Source: Microbacterium sp. zg-Y625
Lineage (GTDB): Bacteria; Actinomycetota; Actinomycetes; Actinomycetales; Microbacteriaceae
Assembly: GCF_030246925.1 (NCBI RefSeq)
Contig: NZ_CP126740.1
Coordinates: 1,054,001 to 1,118,000, forward strand
Length of the DNA: 64,000 bases
Direction: 5' to 3'
Below the pieces are notes generated by a model. That model was not told the DNA's origin. It searched no databases and saw nothing but the letters and a program-made list of their open reading frames with translations. How positions within the stretch are numbered: position 1 is the first letter of the stretch; every line of letters begins with the position of its first letter. The position numbers and the translations under genes are program-made. This document shows, in pieces, positions 29,005-37,345 of the stretch.

Positions 29005-29228
29005 GCACCAAAGCGGATATTGCCCGGAGCGAGCAACCGCTACCTTGAAGACCGTCCGGTAGCCGGTCCCTCTGCGCGCGTTGGCGATGAGACAGTCAGT
29101 CAGTCGTGATTGCAGGTCGTGAGTCGAGTCGCGGTTTCCCGTCCGATGAGTGGATCTTTCTCCCTCCTGGGGAGGAGATGGGTGGCCGGTTGCTGCTGTC
29201 TTCGTGCAGCTCGGCATAGATTCGCGAT

Positions 29229-30479
29229 GTGAATCAGATACGAGTGCGATCGGCGGACCTCGTGGCGCCCGCTGTGGGAGTCGTGTACATCCTGCTGTGG
29301 TGGCTCGGTGAGGCCGGTCGTTTGGGAAACGGCGCATACGGCCCGGTGGTGGCGATGCTTGCGTTCTTGCTGTTCGGCATCGTGATCGGGGTCTCGAAGA
29401 AGTGGCCTGCGGTCGCCCTAGTCCTCATGGGGGCGACGATCGGCCTGCAACTGCTGATCGAGGGCGCGCGGTTCATCAGCTCGAGCTGGCCGGCGTACCT
29501 GCCGCTGCTGTATGCGGTGTTCAACGTCAGCGCGTTCGGCCGACGCGCGGTCCACTGGATCTCGCTTCCCGTCTCCGCGGTGTACGCGGCCGTCGTGGCC
29601 GCGCTGCTTACGGTGCGCACATTCGGTCGTGACGGGTGGCCGGTGCTGTACTCGCTTCAATCCGCCCGGCAGTTCCAAAGCGGTGGCGGGTTGGACATTG
29701 TCGGCACGTTCGCCGCGGTGTGCGCGGTCGCGGTCGGCCTCGCCGCTGGCGCCTGGTGCGCGGGTCTTGCGATGCGCAGAGCGAACCAGGTCGCTGCGGC
29801 CCGCCGGCAGGCTCAGGCTCTGCAGCAGGACCTCGACGTTGTGGAGAGCGAACTGGTCGTGTTGTCGGAGCGGGAGCGGCTCGCCCAAGACGTGCATGAT
29901 GTCATGGCGCATTCGCTGGCCGTGATCGCGGCGCAGGCCGACGGGACCCGGATGCTGGACTCAGCGCTCTCCCCGGACGCCGAGCAGGCGTTGACCACGA
30001 TCGCCGACACGGCGCGAGACGGTCTCGTCGAACTGCGTCGACTGCTCGACGCGAGTCCGAGCTTGGAGCTGACGCAGCGCCCCGGACTCGCGGGCCTGCC
30101 CGCGCTCGTGGAGCGAGTGCGCGGCGCCGGCCTCGCCGTCGACTACGTCGAACTCGGCGACGCCGGTCCGCTCACGCCAGTCCAGGAGTCGAGCGTCTAC
30201 CGGATCGTGCAGGAGTCGTTGACAAACGCGGTGCGACACTCCCGTGCCGAAGGCTCCGCGAGAGTGACGCTGGATTGGCGTGGGCCGGGCTTGGCGGTGC
30301 TGATCGCCACCCCGGCGACGGACGCCGATGCGATCGAGCCTGGTCGCGGTATCCGCGGCATGCAGGACCGGGCGCGGCTTGCCGGCGGCTGGCTCACCGT
30401 CGGGATCGACGACGATGCCTTCATCGTCAACGCGTTCGTCCCCGTCGAGGCGGCACGTTTTACGGAGGTCGTCGCGTGA
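29229..30479 (+). CDS. Sensor histidine kinase, NarL/DesK type
   Basis: A 416-residue kinase. The N-terminal half has six hydrophobic segments (about residues 11-30, 38-55, 59-77, 87-103, 110-130 and 156-182) and no large extracellular domain, suggesting a membrane-internal signal. The HisKA_3 dimerisation helix has RERLAQDVHDVMAHSL with phospho-acceptor His223. The ATPase domain shows the N box QESLTNAVRHS and the G box GRGIRGMQDRARLAGG. The start GTG 29229 lies seven bases after TAGATT (29217-29222), so the mRNA may be leaderless. Its stop overlaps the response regulator start (GTGA). Confidence 0.92.
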   Translation: MNQIRVRSADLVAPAVGVVYILLWWLGEAGRLGNGAYGPVVAMLAFLLFGIVIGVSKKWPAVALVLMGATIGLQLLIEGARFISSSWPAYLPLLYAVFNVSAFGRRAVHWISLPVSAVYAAVVAALLTVRTFGRDGWPVLYSLQSARQFQSGGGLDIVGTFAAVCAVAVGLAAGAWCAGLAMRRANQVAAARRQAQALQQDLDVVESELVVLSERERLAQDVHDVMAHSLAVIAAQADGTRMLDSALSPDAEQALTTIADTARDGLVELRRLLDASPSLELTQRPGLAGLPALVERVRGAGLAVDYVELGDAGPLTPVQESSVYRIVQESLTNAVRHSRAEGSARVTLDWRGPGLAVLIATPATDADAIEPGRGIRGMQDRARLAGGWLTVGIDDDAFIVNAFVPVEAARFTEVVA

Positions 30480-31129
30480 GCGACCGCATCCGGGTCGCGA
30501 TCGCTGACGACCAGGTGCTGTTCTGCGCCGGCATCGAAATGATCGTCCGCTCTCAGCCGGATCTGGAGTTCGTGGGCGCCGCATACGACGGGGAAGCGAT
30601 CGTGAGCCTTGCGGGCAGGGAGGCGCCCGACGTCATCCTCATGGACATCCGGATGCCGAAAGCCGACGGCATCACCGCAACGCGCCACGCCGTGGCAGCG
30701 TCACCCGGCTCACGCGTCATCGTGCTGACGACCCACCAACGGCCCGACGCCGTGGCACACGCGATCGCGGCCGGCGCACACGGGTTCCTGATGAAGGACG
30801 CCCGACCCGAACTAATGCTCGCCGCGATCCGCACTGTGCACGACGGGAGCTCGGTCTTCGCGCCCCCGACCACGGTCGCGCTGATCCGAGACCTCACGCC
30901 ACACACCGAAGACCAGCCTGACCAGCAAGCCATCGCCGCGCTGACTGCCCGTGAGCGAGAGGTCTATCTACTGGCCGCCCGCGGCCTGTCCAACGCCGAG
31001 ATCGCCGAAGCCTCGTACATCGGCGAAACCACCGTCAAGTCCCACATCTCGAGCATCCTCTCCAAACTCGAACTCGCCTCCCGCCTTCAACTCGTGGCAC
31101 ACGCGTTCAACCACCACCTCGTGAAATGA
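30476..31129 (+). CDS. Response regulator, NarL/FixJ type
   Basis: A 217-residue partner of the upstream kinase. The receiver domain has the acidic pair IADDQV, phospho-acceptor Asp57 in VILMDIRMPK, VIVLTTHQ and Lys in FLMKDARPE. The C-terminal LuxR-type HTH is LTAREREVYLLAARGLS then IAEASYIGETTVKSHISSIL. The GTG at 30476 overlaps the kinase stop by four bases. Target genes are not evident: the next gene rightward is only a 34-codon fragment. Confidence 0.95.
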   Translation: MSDRIRVAIADDQVLFCAGIEMIVRSQPDLEFVGAAYDGEAIVSLAGREAPDVILMDIRMPKADGITATRHAVAASPGSRVIVLTTHQRPDAVAHAIAAGAHGFLMKDARPELMLAAIRTVHDGSSVFAPPTTVALIRDLTPHTEDQPDQQAIAALTAREREVYLLAARGLSNAEIAEASYIGETTVKSHISSILSKLELASRLQLVAHAFNHHLVK

Positions 31130-31136
31130 GAAGCAC

Positions 31137-31241
31137 ATGACGACGACACCGATCCTTCCTTCGGCGATTCACCTGCCACCGACCCAACCCATCGACATCA
31201 CCGCATACCTCTCAGACCCACGCGACGAACCGACCGGCTAA
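31137..31241 (+). CDS. Short ORF after the two-component system, possibly truncated
   Basis: A 34-codon frame from ATG 31137 to TAA 31241 (MTTTPILPSAIHLPP then TQPIDITAYLSDPRDEPTG). It starts 7 bases after the response regulator stop, preceded by GAGAAG. Its place suggests a third operon gene, and such systems usually control an ABC transporter, so this may be the stump of a deleted gene. It may also be chance. Confidence 0.35.
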   Translation: MTTTPILPSAIHLPPTQPIDITAYLSDPRDEPTG

Positions 31242-31336
31242 GCAAGCACCTGGCGATTGCTTTCGTGAACCGTGCGCGCGAACGGTCCTCGATCGGGCGT
31301 ATCGGAGGGTGCTGATCTGGGCGTAGCGTCGGACTC

Positions 31337-31693
31337 ATGACGGAGCGGTTTGCGGATCAGGTATCAGTGCCTGACATCGTCGGGCTTCCATTTCATGTCG
31401 GCCGTGATGTGGCCGGCGACTCGGGCGTGACACTCGCCAACCCCGATCCGGACGGCCCGCCGATCGGTGCACTGGCATGGCCGGGGCTCTACTACATCAC
31501 CGCGCAGAGCCCTGCAGCAGGAACCACGTTGTACCGCTGGGACTCTGTTGCGGTGGAGATCGTTCCCTACGGCGAGGCGGACTCCAACGCCGTGGCACTT
31601 CCTCATGAGGTCCCACCTGTCGATAATGCCCACGCTCATCCGCAGCGCGACGCATTCATCGATCTCACCAACTCTGACGATCAGCGCGACTGA
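31337..31693 (+). CDS. Single PASTA-domain protein
   Basis: A 118-residue protein whose residues about 10-77 match a PASTA domain: VPDIVGLPFHVGRDVAGDSG, then PDGPPIG, YYITAQSPAAGTTL and WDSVAVEIV. PASTA domains usually sit outside the cell on serine/threonine kinases or penicillin-binding proteins and bind muropeptides. This one has no signal peptide, no membrane segment and no partner domain, so its role and location are unclear. The acidic tail (about 80-118) is probably disordered. Confidence 0.75.
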   Translation: MTERFADQVSVPDIVGLPFHVGRDVAGDSGVTLANPDPDGPPIGALAWPGLYYITAQSPAAGTTLYRWDSVAVEIVPYGEADSNAVALPHEVPPVDNAHAHPQRDAFIDLTNSDDQRD

Positions 31694-31763
31694 TCCGCCG
31701 CAGCGCGTAACCGGATCCCATGGGATCCCAGGCAAGCCCCGGAGCGGGGACGCCTCGTAGGTG

Positions 31764-32144
31764 CTAGGGGTTCACGCCTGACAACCCCGACCAGGGAAGG
31801 GCTGGAATCCACGCGACCAGCACGTACGCGATGACTGTCATCGCCAGCAGCAGAAGAACCGCTACGAAGCTGACGAATCGAGAGATTCGTGGCCGAACGA
31901 GGGTCACCGCAATAGAAAGAACTGCGATCGCCATGATCGCGAGCGTGGGAAGAAAGGCGGCCTGGATGCGCTGAGACGTGAAGCAGTTGCGCGGGCCCGG
32001 CAGAGAGAGCGCGCAGACTTCTGGGCCGAACGGAACAGCGATCAGCCAAATGACCGCGGCCGAGGCAAGAGCGGTGAGTCCGATGGTGGCGACTGCCGGC
32101 CACGAAACCACGCGTGCGGTCAGGACACCCGGTTCCTTGGTCAC
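31764..32144 (-). CDS. Small membrane protein of unknown function
   Basis: A 126-residue protein with three hydrophobic helices: VVSWPAVATIGLTALASAAV, AAFLPTLAIMAIAVLSIAVTL and FVSFVAVLLLLAMTVIAYVL. A loop between the first two carries two Cys (PEVCALSLPGPRNCFTS) that may pair. The start ATG 32144 gives a short polar N terminus. No family recognised. It is divergent to the sigma factor gene. Confidence 0.68.
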   Translation of the reverse strand: MTKEPGVLTARVVSWPAVATIGLTALASAAVIWLIAVPFGPEVCALSLPGPRNCFTSQRIQAAFLPTLAIMAIAVLSIAVTLVRPRISRFVSFVAVLLLLAMTVIAYVLVAWIPALPWSGLSGVNP

Positions 32145-32296
32145 AGCTTGAGCGTAGCGGCCGCGACGAGCCTGGTCGCCGCTGCCCGCGAGCCGGCCCC
32201 TCGCCGGGCGCGTCGGCTGGTATTCCCTTCTTTCCCGTTGGGTTCGTGTAGGGCAAATTGGTGTGAACCGAAGCGAGGGATTCGAGCAATACGGAT

Positions 32297-32890
32297 GTGA
32301 GCCCCGATAACGAGGTCATTGAGCGCTCGGCGCGTGAGCCAGCGGTATTCGCCGCGCTGTTCGATCGTCACGCCGTTTCCGTGTACCGATACGTCGCCCA
32401 ACGCCTGGGAGACCACGTTGCCGACGACGTGATGTCGGAGACGTTCTTGGTGGCGTTCGAGAAGCGGTCTTCGTACAACCTGGAGGTCGCGGATGCGCGG
32501 CCGTGGCTGCTCGGGATCGCGACCAGGTTGATGCGGAAGTACGCGCGGCTCGAAGCAGTGGCGTGGAGAGGGTTGGCTGCTGACCTGGCCGCGCAGGTCG
32601 CGCCCGACTTCGTCGAGCAGGTGGGATCTCGTGTCGACGCCGAGCGGCTGACGCGGCGATTGAGCAAAGCGCTGCAGAACTTGAGTGCCGCCGACCGCGA
32701 CACGTTCTTGCTGTTCGCGTGGGGCGAGCTGAGCTACGCGTCGATCGCGGAAGCGATGCAGGTGCCGGTCGGCACGGTGCGCTCACGACTCAACCGCACA
32801 CGGCGACGGCTGCGCCGGGCCGCGGGCTTCAGCATTCTCGAACAGGAGACGGATCATGGACGTATTGGCACTGTTCAAAAGCACTCGTGA
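32297..32890 (+). CDS. ECF-type RNA polymerase sigma factor
   Basis: A 197-residue sigma factor. Region 2 is seen in FAALFDRHAVSVYRYVAQRL followed by DDVMSETFLVAFEKR and ARPWLLGIATRLMRKYAR. Region 4 is LSAADRDTFLLFAWGELSYA then IAEAMQVPVGTVRSRLNRTRRRLR. The start is GTG 32297. It overlaps the next gene by 35 bases, which points to that product as its regulator. The promoter it recognises is not known; no convincing autoregulated motif was identified by eye. Confidence 0.9.
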   Translation: MSPDNEVIERSAREPAVFAALFDRHAVSVYRYVAQRLGDHVADDVMSETFLVAFEKRSSYNLEVADARPWLLGIATRLMRKYARLEAVAWRGLAADLAAQVAPDFVEQVGSRVDAERLTRRLSKALQNLSAADRDTFLLFAWGELSYASIAEAMQVPVGTVRSRLNRTRRRLRRAAGFSILEQETDHGRIGTVQKHS

Positions 32891-33572
32891 CGACGCCCCT
32901 GCTCCCAGCCCCGAGGCGATGGCGGAGGCGAGGGCCGCGCTCCTCGCCGCTGCCGCATCCGAGCCTCCGTCCGCGGCGCGCGATGCCGAGGGCGCGGGCA
33001 ACGGGATGCGTCTGCTGTGGCATCGAGCGAGCGCCGCAGCGATGACCCGGCTCGTAAGCGCGATGGCGGGCACTGGTGAGTCCGGGGGCGGCAGCGCCCG
33101 CTCATTGTGGCCTAGAGCCAGCGCGATCGCCACGACCGCGGTCGTCTCCGCGGTCGTGCTCACCGGAGCAGCTTCCATCTGGATTCCCCAGCTTTGGGTG
33201 GGACCTGAGGCAGAGAAAGTTGCAGGCGATCTGGTGCTTCCCGTGGAGTACACGACGCTCTCGGGAGAATCCATCCGCTGCACCTACGCCGTTTACCTGA
33301 GCGCGGCTTCGGGACTAACGGACGTCGAGGCAGCGCTCGCGACGCTGCAAAGTCAGGACTGGACCCGTTTCGGTGAGGATGTCAAGCAGTACGCGCTCAA
33401 GCACCCCTTTACCGTGTCCGGCCCGGAATGGGAGAGCGCCGATCAGGCTCAACGCGAGCACATCGCGTTCATCCAGGCCGCCGCGGACATCGTGATCGAA
33501 CGCGCCAACGGGCTACTCCCGCCCGACTTCAACGTGTCCAGCACAACAGACTGCTCCGGGCGCGTCTCCTAA
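32856..33572 (+). CDS. Membrane protein coupled to the ECF sigma factor
   Basis: A 238-residue protein with a cytosolic N terminus of about 90 residues, one transmembrane helix (ASAIATTAVVSAVVLTGAAS, about 87-106) and an outside domain of about 130 residues. It has no HxxxCxxC anti-sigma zinc motif. Its opening (MDVLALFKSTRDDAPAPSP) resembles proteins encoded right after ECF sigma genes in actinobacteria, and the 35-base overlap implies coupled synthesis. A sigma-modulating role is inferred. Two Cys in the outside domain (IRCTYAVY, TTDCSGR) may pair. Confidence 0.78.
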   Translation: MDVLALFKSTRDDAPAPSPEAMAEARAALLAAAASEPPSAARDAEGAGNGMRLLWHRASAAAMTRLVSAMAGTGESGGGSARSLWPRASAIATTAVVSAVVLTGAASIWIPQLWVGPEAEKVAGDLVLPVEYTTLSGESIRCTYAVYLSAASGLTDVEAALATLQSQDWTRFGEDVKQYALKHPFTVSGPEWESADQAQREHIAFIQAAADIVIERANGLLPPDFNVSSTTDCSGRVS

Positions 33573-33612
33573 CGGTCGCTACCCGAACACACCAGCGTTC
33601 GCTGCGTCGTAC

Positions 33613-34005
33613 CTATTTTCGGGCGACCCAGACGTTTTCGGAGATCATCTCCCGACCTTCCCCGCCACGGTGGTCGATCTCGGCCGCGACACTAGCGCTG
33701 TCGCTGATCCGGACGGATACAGAGTCGCGCCCGCAATCTGTGCTTTGCCAAACGTCATCGAGAACGAGCGAAAGGCACAGCGTCTCGCTGTCGTCAGATG
33801 CGCGCGCGAGATAGACGTCGAACTCATCCGCGTTTCCGACGTATCGAAGAGTCCCGACGTCGATCCTGTCGGCGGACCCGTCGACGACAGAATCTGGTCG
33901 ATCCGCTGCAGTCTGCTCCCGCGCAAACTCGGCCGGAGGCGAGCAGGCTGTCAACAGGAAGACGGTCGCGACCAGGCCCGGTGCCACGAAGCGTCGTGAG
34001 CTCAT
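33613..34005 (-). CDS. Lipoprotein of unknown function
   Basis: A 130-residue secreted lipoprotein. The signal peptide is short and basic (MSSRRFVAPGLVATVFLL) and ends at lipobox LTAC, with Cys21. The mature part has strand-like sequence (VGTLRYVGNADEFDVYLA, LCLSLVLDDVW) and one Cys pair. It converges on the sigma factor pair and ends 40 bases from it. No family recognised; an envelope role near the sigma system is possible but unproven. Confidence 0.72.
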   Translation of the reverse strand: MSSRRFVAPGLVATVFLLTACSPPAEFAREQTAADRPDSVVDGSADRIDVGTLRYVGNADEFDVYLARASDDSETLCLSLVLDDVWQSTDCGRDSVSVRISDSASVAAEIDHRGGEGREMISENVWVARK

Positions 34006-34192
34006 ACGCCGAAATGTACATGCCTACCAGCCGAAGATCACGAATTTCCGCGCTGTCGCGACCCTCCACGGCCATGTTTCTTAGCTGTGCGAATGAGATT
34101 CGCCCGCGCAAAGAAGAGTGAACCAAGGCAGTTCTCCCGTCGACCGCGGTCCAGGACGAAGCTGAACCCGCGGCTACCCGCAAGCCGGTCCA

Positions 34193-34657
34193 TCAGCGTT
34201 CCTGGTTGAGTCGGCGTTCGAGGAGCCGCGGCGATGCTTCGAAACCTGTCCCCAGGTAGAGTCGCGCCGCAGCATCGTTCGAACTGACGGTGATCCGCGG
34301 AATTCCTCGCAGGTCGGCCGCATCGACGAGCGAGCTCACCAACGCATGCCCGATTCCTCGACGCCGGAACTCGGGGCTGACGAAGACGCTTTGCACGTCG
34401 CCGGTCCTTCGATTCCTATCGCTGAAGTCCGGGACTCGGTCGAAGACGACGAGCCACGCCATGCCGACAAGATCGCCACGGTGCTCCGCTACCCGCGTCA
34501 GCAGTGAATCACCCTGTGACGCCATCCACGAGGCGAGGTCTCGGGCGAACGATTGACTTTCTTCAACGGTCACGTGATGACGGTTCGCCCATGCGAGCTT
34601 CAGTACCGCCAGACTCGGGGCGTCATCCGGAGTACCGTCGCGAACCACCACGTCCAT
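34193..34657 (-). CDS. GNAT family N-acetyltransferase
   Basis: About 154 residues with a full GNAT core: MDVVVRDGTPDDAPSLAVL at the start, VQSVFVSPEFRRRGIGHALV (acetyl-CoA loop R-R-R-G-I-G) and ITVSSNDAAARLYLGTGFE at the end. Substrate unknown. The start ATG 34657 places the domain at the N terminus; an in-frame ATG at 34705 would add 16 residues. Neither has a clear ribosome site. The upstream stretch to about 35.0 kb contains no gene. Confidence 0.85.
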   Translation of the reverse strand: MDVVVRDGTPDDAPSLAVLKLAWANRHHVTVEESQSFARDLASWMASQGDSLLTRVAEHRGDLVGMAWLVVFDRVPDFSDRNRRTGDVQSVFVSPEFRRRGIGHALVSSLVDAADLRGIPRITVSSNDAAARLYLGTGFEASPRLLERRLNQER

Positions 34658-34846
34658 CACTCGACGAGACTCACTGAGGGATAGAGGGTTCGCAAGCGGG
34701 TCCATCAGCGCGCGAGCCCGACGATGAACTGGACCAGGCGCGCGGGGTTCGCACAGGCAGCGGCCAACGAAAACTTCGATCGCATGACCCGCCCGCAGAC
34801 TTGCACGGTCAACCCCGGCCATGCGGGCCGTTTTCGCGGACCTCAC

Positions 34847-35171
34847 CCGAGTCGGTTCAAGGCCGATGCCCGGAACGGGGTCCGTGGGGGCGGATGCTCC
34901 CTTTGGCAGTTCCTACGTAGGCCGCCCGCAGGTGGGGCTAGGGGAGTTGGCCATCATTTCCCACCGAAATGACCTCGCTGCGTGTCTCGCGCGTCGATTC
35001 GCCCCGATCGTTCCTGCTCCGCGGCCGTTGCCCCCGGATGGCCGGGCGGCGCTTTACGCACCTCTCGGATACGGACGCCCAGAACACCCTGCAGCTCGAG
35101 CACTGTGTGGGCGCCAGACGCACAGTGTCGGTGACGGTGGATACGCTCGGATAGACCCGGGGGAGGACCCA
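34847..35171. other. Gap with the second repeat copy and a promoter region
   Basis: This 325-base stretch has no convincing gene. It contains copy B of the repeat shared with 24.2 kb. Its last part (GGATAG-like hexamer near 35146 and GGGAGG at 35161) is the likely promoter and ribosome site of the next gene. Confidence 0.6.
35027..35105 (+). repeat. Diverged direct repeat, copy B
   Basis: These 79 bases match 24160-24241 at about four in five positions, in the same orientation. The two copies bracket a 10.8-kb block of accessory genes. Confidence 0.7.
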
Positions 35172-35678
35172 TTGCTTTACTTCGTCAAGCCGTTCGGACA
35201 GCTCACGTGGACAGCGAACGCCGATCAGACCGTGCTCGACCTCGCACGCACCCAGGGCGAGGACCTCGGGCTGATGACCGACTGGTGGGAGAACGCGGAA
35301 CGTCCGTCGAACGACGATGACGTGCGCGTGGCGCTCCGCTACGGCCTCGCCGCGACGGGCGGCATCGTCGTCGACGACCGTCACGTCGTCACCGCGCAGC
35401 TGCGGAGCACCCTGCGTGCCCTCGCAGCAGAGAACGGCGTCCGCACGGCGGAGTACAACGCGACCCCGCAGGTGACGAGGGTCAACTACTACCTCGAGCA
35501 GATGATCCCGGGTTGGAAAGAGCGAGGCCTGAAGACTGACGACGGCGTGGCCGAGTCGCTCAAGCACGCGCTTCGTGAGAGCGAGGAAGAGGCCGCCGAG
35601 CAACTGGCCGTCCCCGTGCAGCCCGAGCTCCTGCGGCACTGGGAGCGGGCCGGCGGCGTCATCCCCCAGCCGGTCTGA
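35172..35678 (+). CDS. Hypothetical protein with TTG start
   Basis: A 168-residue soluble protein with no recognised domain. TTG 35172 is chosen because GGGAGG lies five bases upstream and the protein-like sequence begins there (YFVKPFGQLTWTANADQ). The open frame further upstream runs through the repeat and is not coding-like. The C-terminal third is rich in charged helix (GVAESLKHALRESEEEAAEQ). It sits at the edge of the accessory block, 42 bases from the convergent kdgK end. Confidence 0.7.
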   Translation: MLYFVKPFGQLTWTANADQTVLDLARTQGEDLGLMTDWWENAERPSNDDDVRVALRYGLAATGGIVVDDRHVVTAQLRSTLRALAAENGVRTAEYNATPQVTRVNYYLEQMIPGWKERGLKTDDGVAESLKHALRESEEEAAEQLAVPVQPELLRHWERAGGVIPQPV

Positions 35679-35720
35679 CGCGGGCCCGTCGACGAGACGA
35701 GTACGGTGAGGGACAGGCCG

Positions 35721-36695
35721 TCAGCGTCTGACGGGGTCTCCGCCCTCGAGGAATCGCTCGAGCTCCTGCAGGGTGGGAGCCGCTTCCCAGTCTCCTGGGA
35801 CTTGGCAGGCCATTGCGCCACATGCGTTCGCTCGGAGAAGCGTGGATCGCAGGTCGAGCCCAGCGAGGTGGGCGCTGAGGTACCCCGCCACGAAGGCGTC
35901 GCCGGCGCCGACGGTGTCGATGACGTCGACGACGAATCCGGGGGATTCGATGCGCTCTGAGCTGGTCGAGGTCGCCGCCCCCTCGGGCCCGAGTTTGAGT
36001 ACGACCTGCTTGGTCCCGGCATCCATCAGCCGTGCGGCCGCATCGGCGGGGGTGGCATCCGGGTAGAGGACGCCGAGTTCGGCGGCGTCACCGAAGATGA
36101 TGTCGGCCCGCTCCGCGATGTCGCGAAGGACGGGTTCGGCAACGGCGGGGTCCGCCAGCGCGGAGCGGTAGTTGATGTCGAAGCTCACCGTGACACCGGC
36201 CACTCGCGCGCGATCGACGGCGTCGCGGGCGGCCTCACGGGCAGAGGGAGAGAGCAACGGCGTGATGCCCGTGATGTGAAGGATCGATGCCCCTTCGACC
36301 CACCCAGCCGGCAGGTCGGTAGGCGCCAGGCGTGAACCGGCCGATCCCGCACGGTAGTAGTGCACGGCTGACGAGCTGGACGACGGTCGTGCCTTGATCA
36401 TGAGGCCGGTGGGGGCATCCGCGTCGACGATGCCGTGCACGGTGACGCCTTCGCCTCGGATCTCGCGCAGCACCCGCTCGCCGAGCGGGTCGTCGCCGAC
36501 TCTGCCGAGCCACGAGACGGGCGCTCCGAGACGGCGGAGCCCGATGGCGACATTGCTCTCGGCACCGCCGATGCCGAGAGCCAGTGTGCTCGCGTGCTTG
36601 AGTGACCCGATCTCGGTCGTGCGCACGAGCGCCATGGTCTCACCGAACGTGACGACGGCGGGGGTATGGGCGTCGGGGCGGGCGGTCTCGGTCAT
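35721..36695 (-). CDS. kdgK: 2-keto-3-deoxygluconate kinase, PfkB family
   Basis: It is predicted to phosphorylate 2-keto-3-deoxygluconate (KDG) to KDPG with ATP. The 324-residue PfkB sugar kinase has an N-terminal GIGGAESNVAIGLRRLG and the C-terminal signature DTVGAGDAFVAGYLSA, whose Asp is the catalytic base. The KDG assignment rests mainly on position directly after a KDPG aldolase gene, with an ATGA overlap. It is the last gene of the sugar-acid operon. Confidence 0.92.
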   Translation of the reverse strand: MTETARPDAHTPAVVTFGETMALVRTTEIGSLKHASTLALGIGGAESNVAIGLRRLGAPVSWLGRVGDDPLGERVLREIRGEGVTVHGIVDADAPTGLMIKARPSSSSSAVHYYRAGSAGSRLAPTDLPAGWVEGASILHITGITPLLSPSAREAARDAVDRARVAGVTVSFDINYRSALADPAVAEPVLRDIAERADIIFGDAAELGVLYPDATPADAAARLMDAGTKQVVLKLGPEGAATSTSSERIESPGFVVDVIDTVGAGDAFVAGYLSAHLAGLDLRSTLLRANACGAMACQVPGDWEAAPTLQELERFLEGGDPVRR

Positions 36696-37345
36696 GTGGC
36701 GCTCCTGTTGCAGACGGCGACGAAGGCCGCGGCGCGGTCGCGGAGGGCCTGGAGATCGCCGCCGCGGAACGCGTCACCGAGCAGCGGTCCCCCGACGCTC
36801 ACCGCGGCGGCACCGGCGGTGAGCCAGGCGTCGGCTTCGGCGAGGTCGATGCCGCCCGAAGGGACGGCGACGATGTCGGGGAACGGTCCGCGGAGGTCCT
36901 TCAGGTACGACGCTCCCACCTGCCCGGCGGGGAAGATCTTCACAGCGGATGCGCCCGCCGACCACGACGTGAACAGCTCGGTCGGCGTGAGTCCGCCCGG
37001 AACGATCGGCACACCAGCCGCGGTCGCCTGTGTGATCAAGGCGGCAGTGGTGATCGGGGTCACGAGGTAGCTCGCGCCGGCATCCACCGCGCGTGCGAGC
37101 TCGTCGCCGTTCGTGACGGTGCCGACGCCCAGGTCGACCGCCCCCTCGTACCGTCGCAGCAGGTCGGGCAGATGGTCGAGCGTTCCGGGCGTCGTGAGCG
37201 TGAGCTCGACGCTGCGGAGGCCGGCGTCGATCAGCACGTCGAGCACCGGGGCGTAATCCTCGGCGCGCTCGGCGCGGGCGACCACGATGAGACGGGATTC
37301 GGCCGTGCGCGCGGGGAGCGCGACGCGGCGCGCCTCACCAGTCAT
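36692..37345 (-). CDS. eda: 2-keto-3-deoxy-6-phosphogluconate aldolase
   Basis: It cleaves KDPG to pyruvate and glyceraldehyde-3-phosphate, the last step of the Entner-Doudoroff branch. The 217-residue class I aldolase has the Schiff-base lysine in [11 protein letters not shown], the catalytic Glu region in [10 protein letters not shown], and DLGVGTVTN and VPSGGID around the phosphate. It overlaps manD by 11 bases and kdgK by 4, so the three are translationally coupled. Confidence 0.95.
   Translation of the reverse strand: MTGEARRVALPARTAESRLIVVARAERAEDYAPVLDVLIDAGLRSVELTLTTPGTLDHLPDLLRRYEGAVDLGVGTVTNGDELARAVDAGASYLVTPITTAALITQATAAGVPIVPGGLTPTELFTSWSAGASAVKIFPAGQVGASYLKDLRGPFPDIVAVPSGGIDLAEADAWLTAGAAAVSVGGPLLGDAFRGGDLQALRDRAAAFVAVCNRSAT

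Noticed and set aside
28118-32215. Recurrent GCCGGTCCC-like strings at 28.1, 29.1 and 32.2 kb
   Set aside because: The matches are short, vary in flanks and orientation context, and are expected by chance in this GC-rich sequence.
33824-34183. A minus-strand frame reading over the lipoprotein start region
   Set aside because: It overlaps the lipoprotein gene out of frame and has no family-like sequence or ribosome site.
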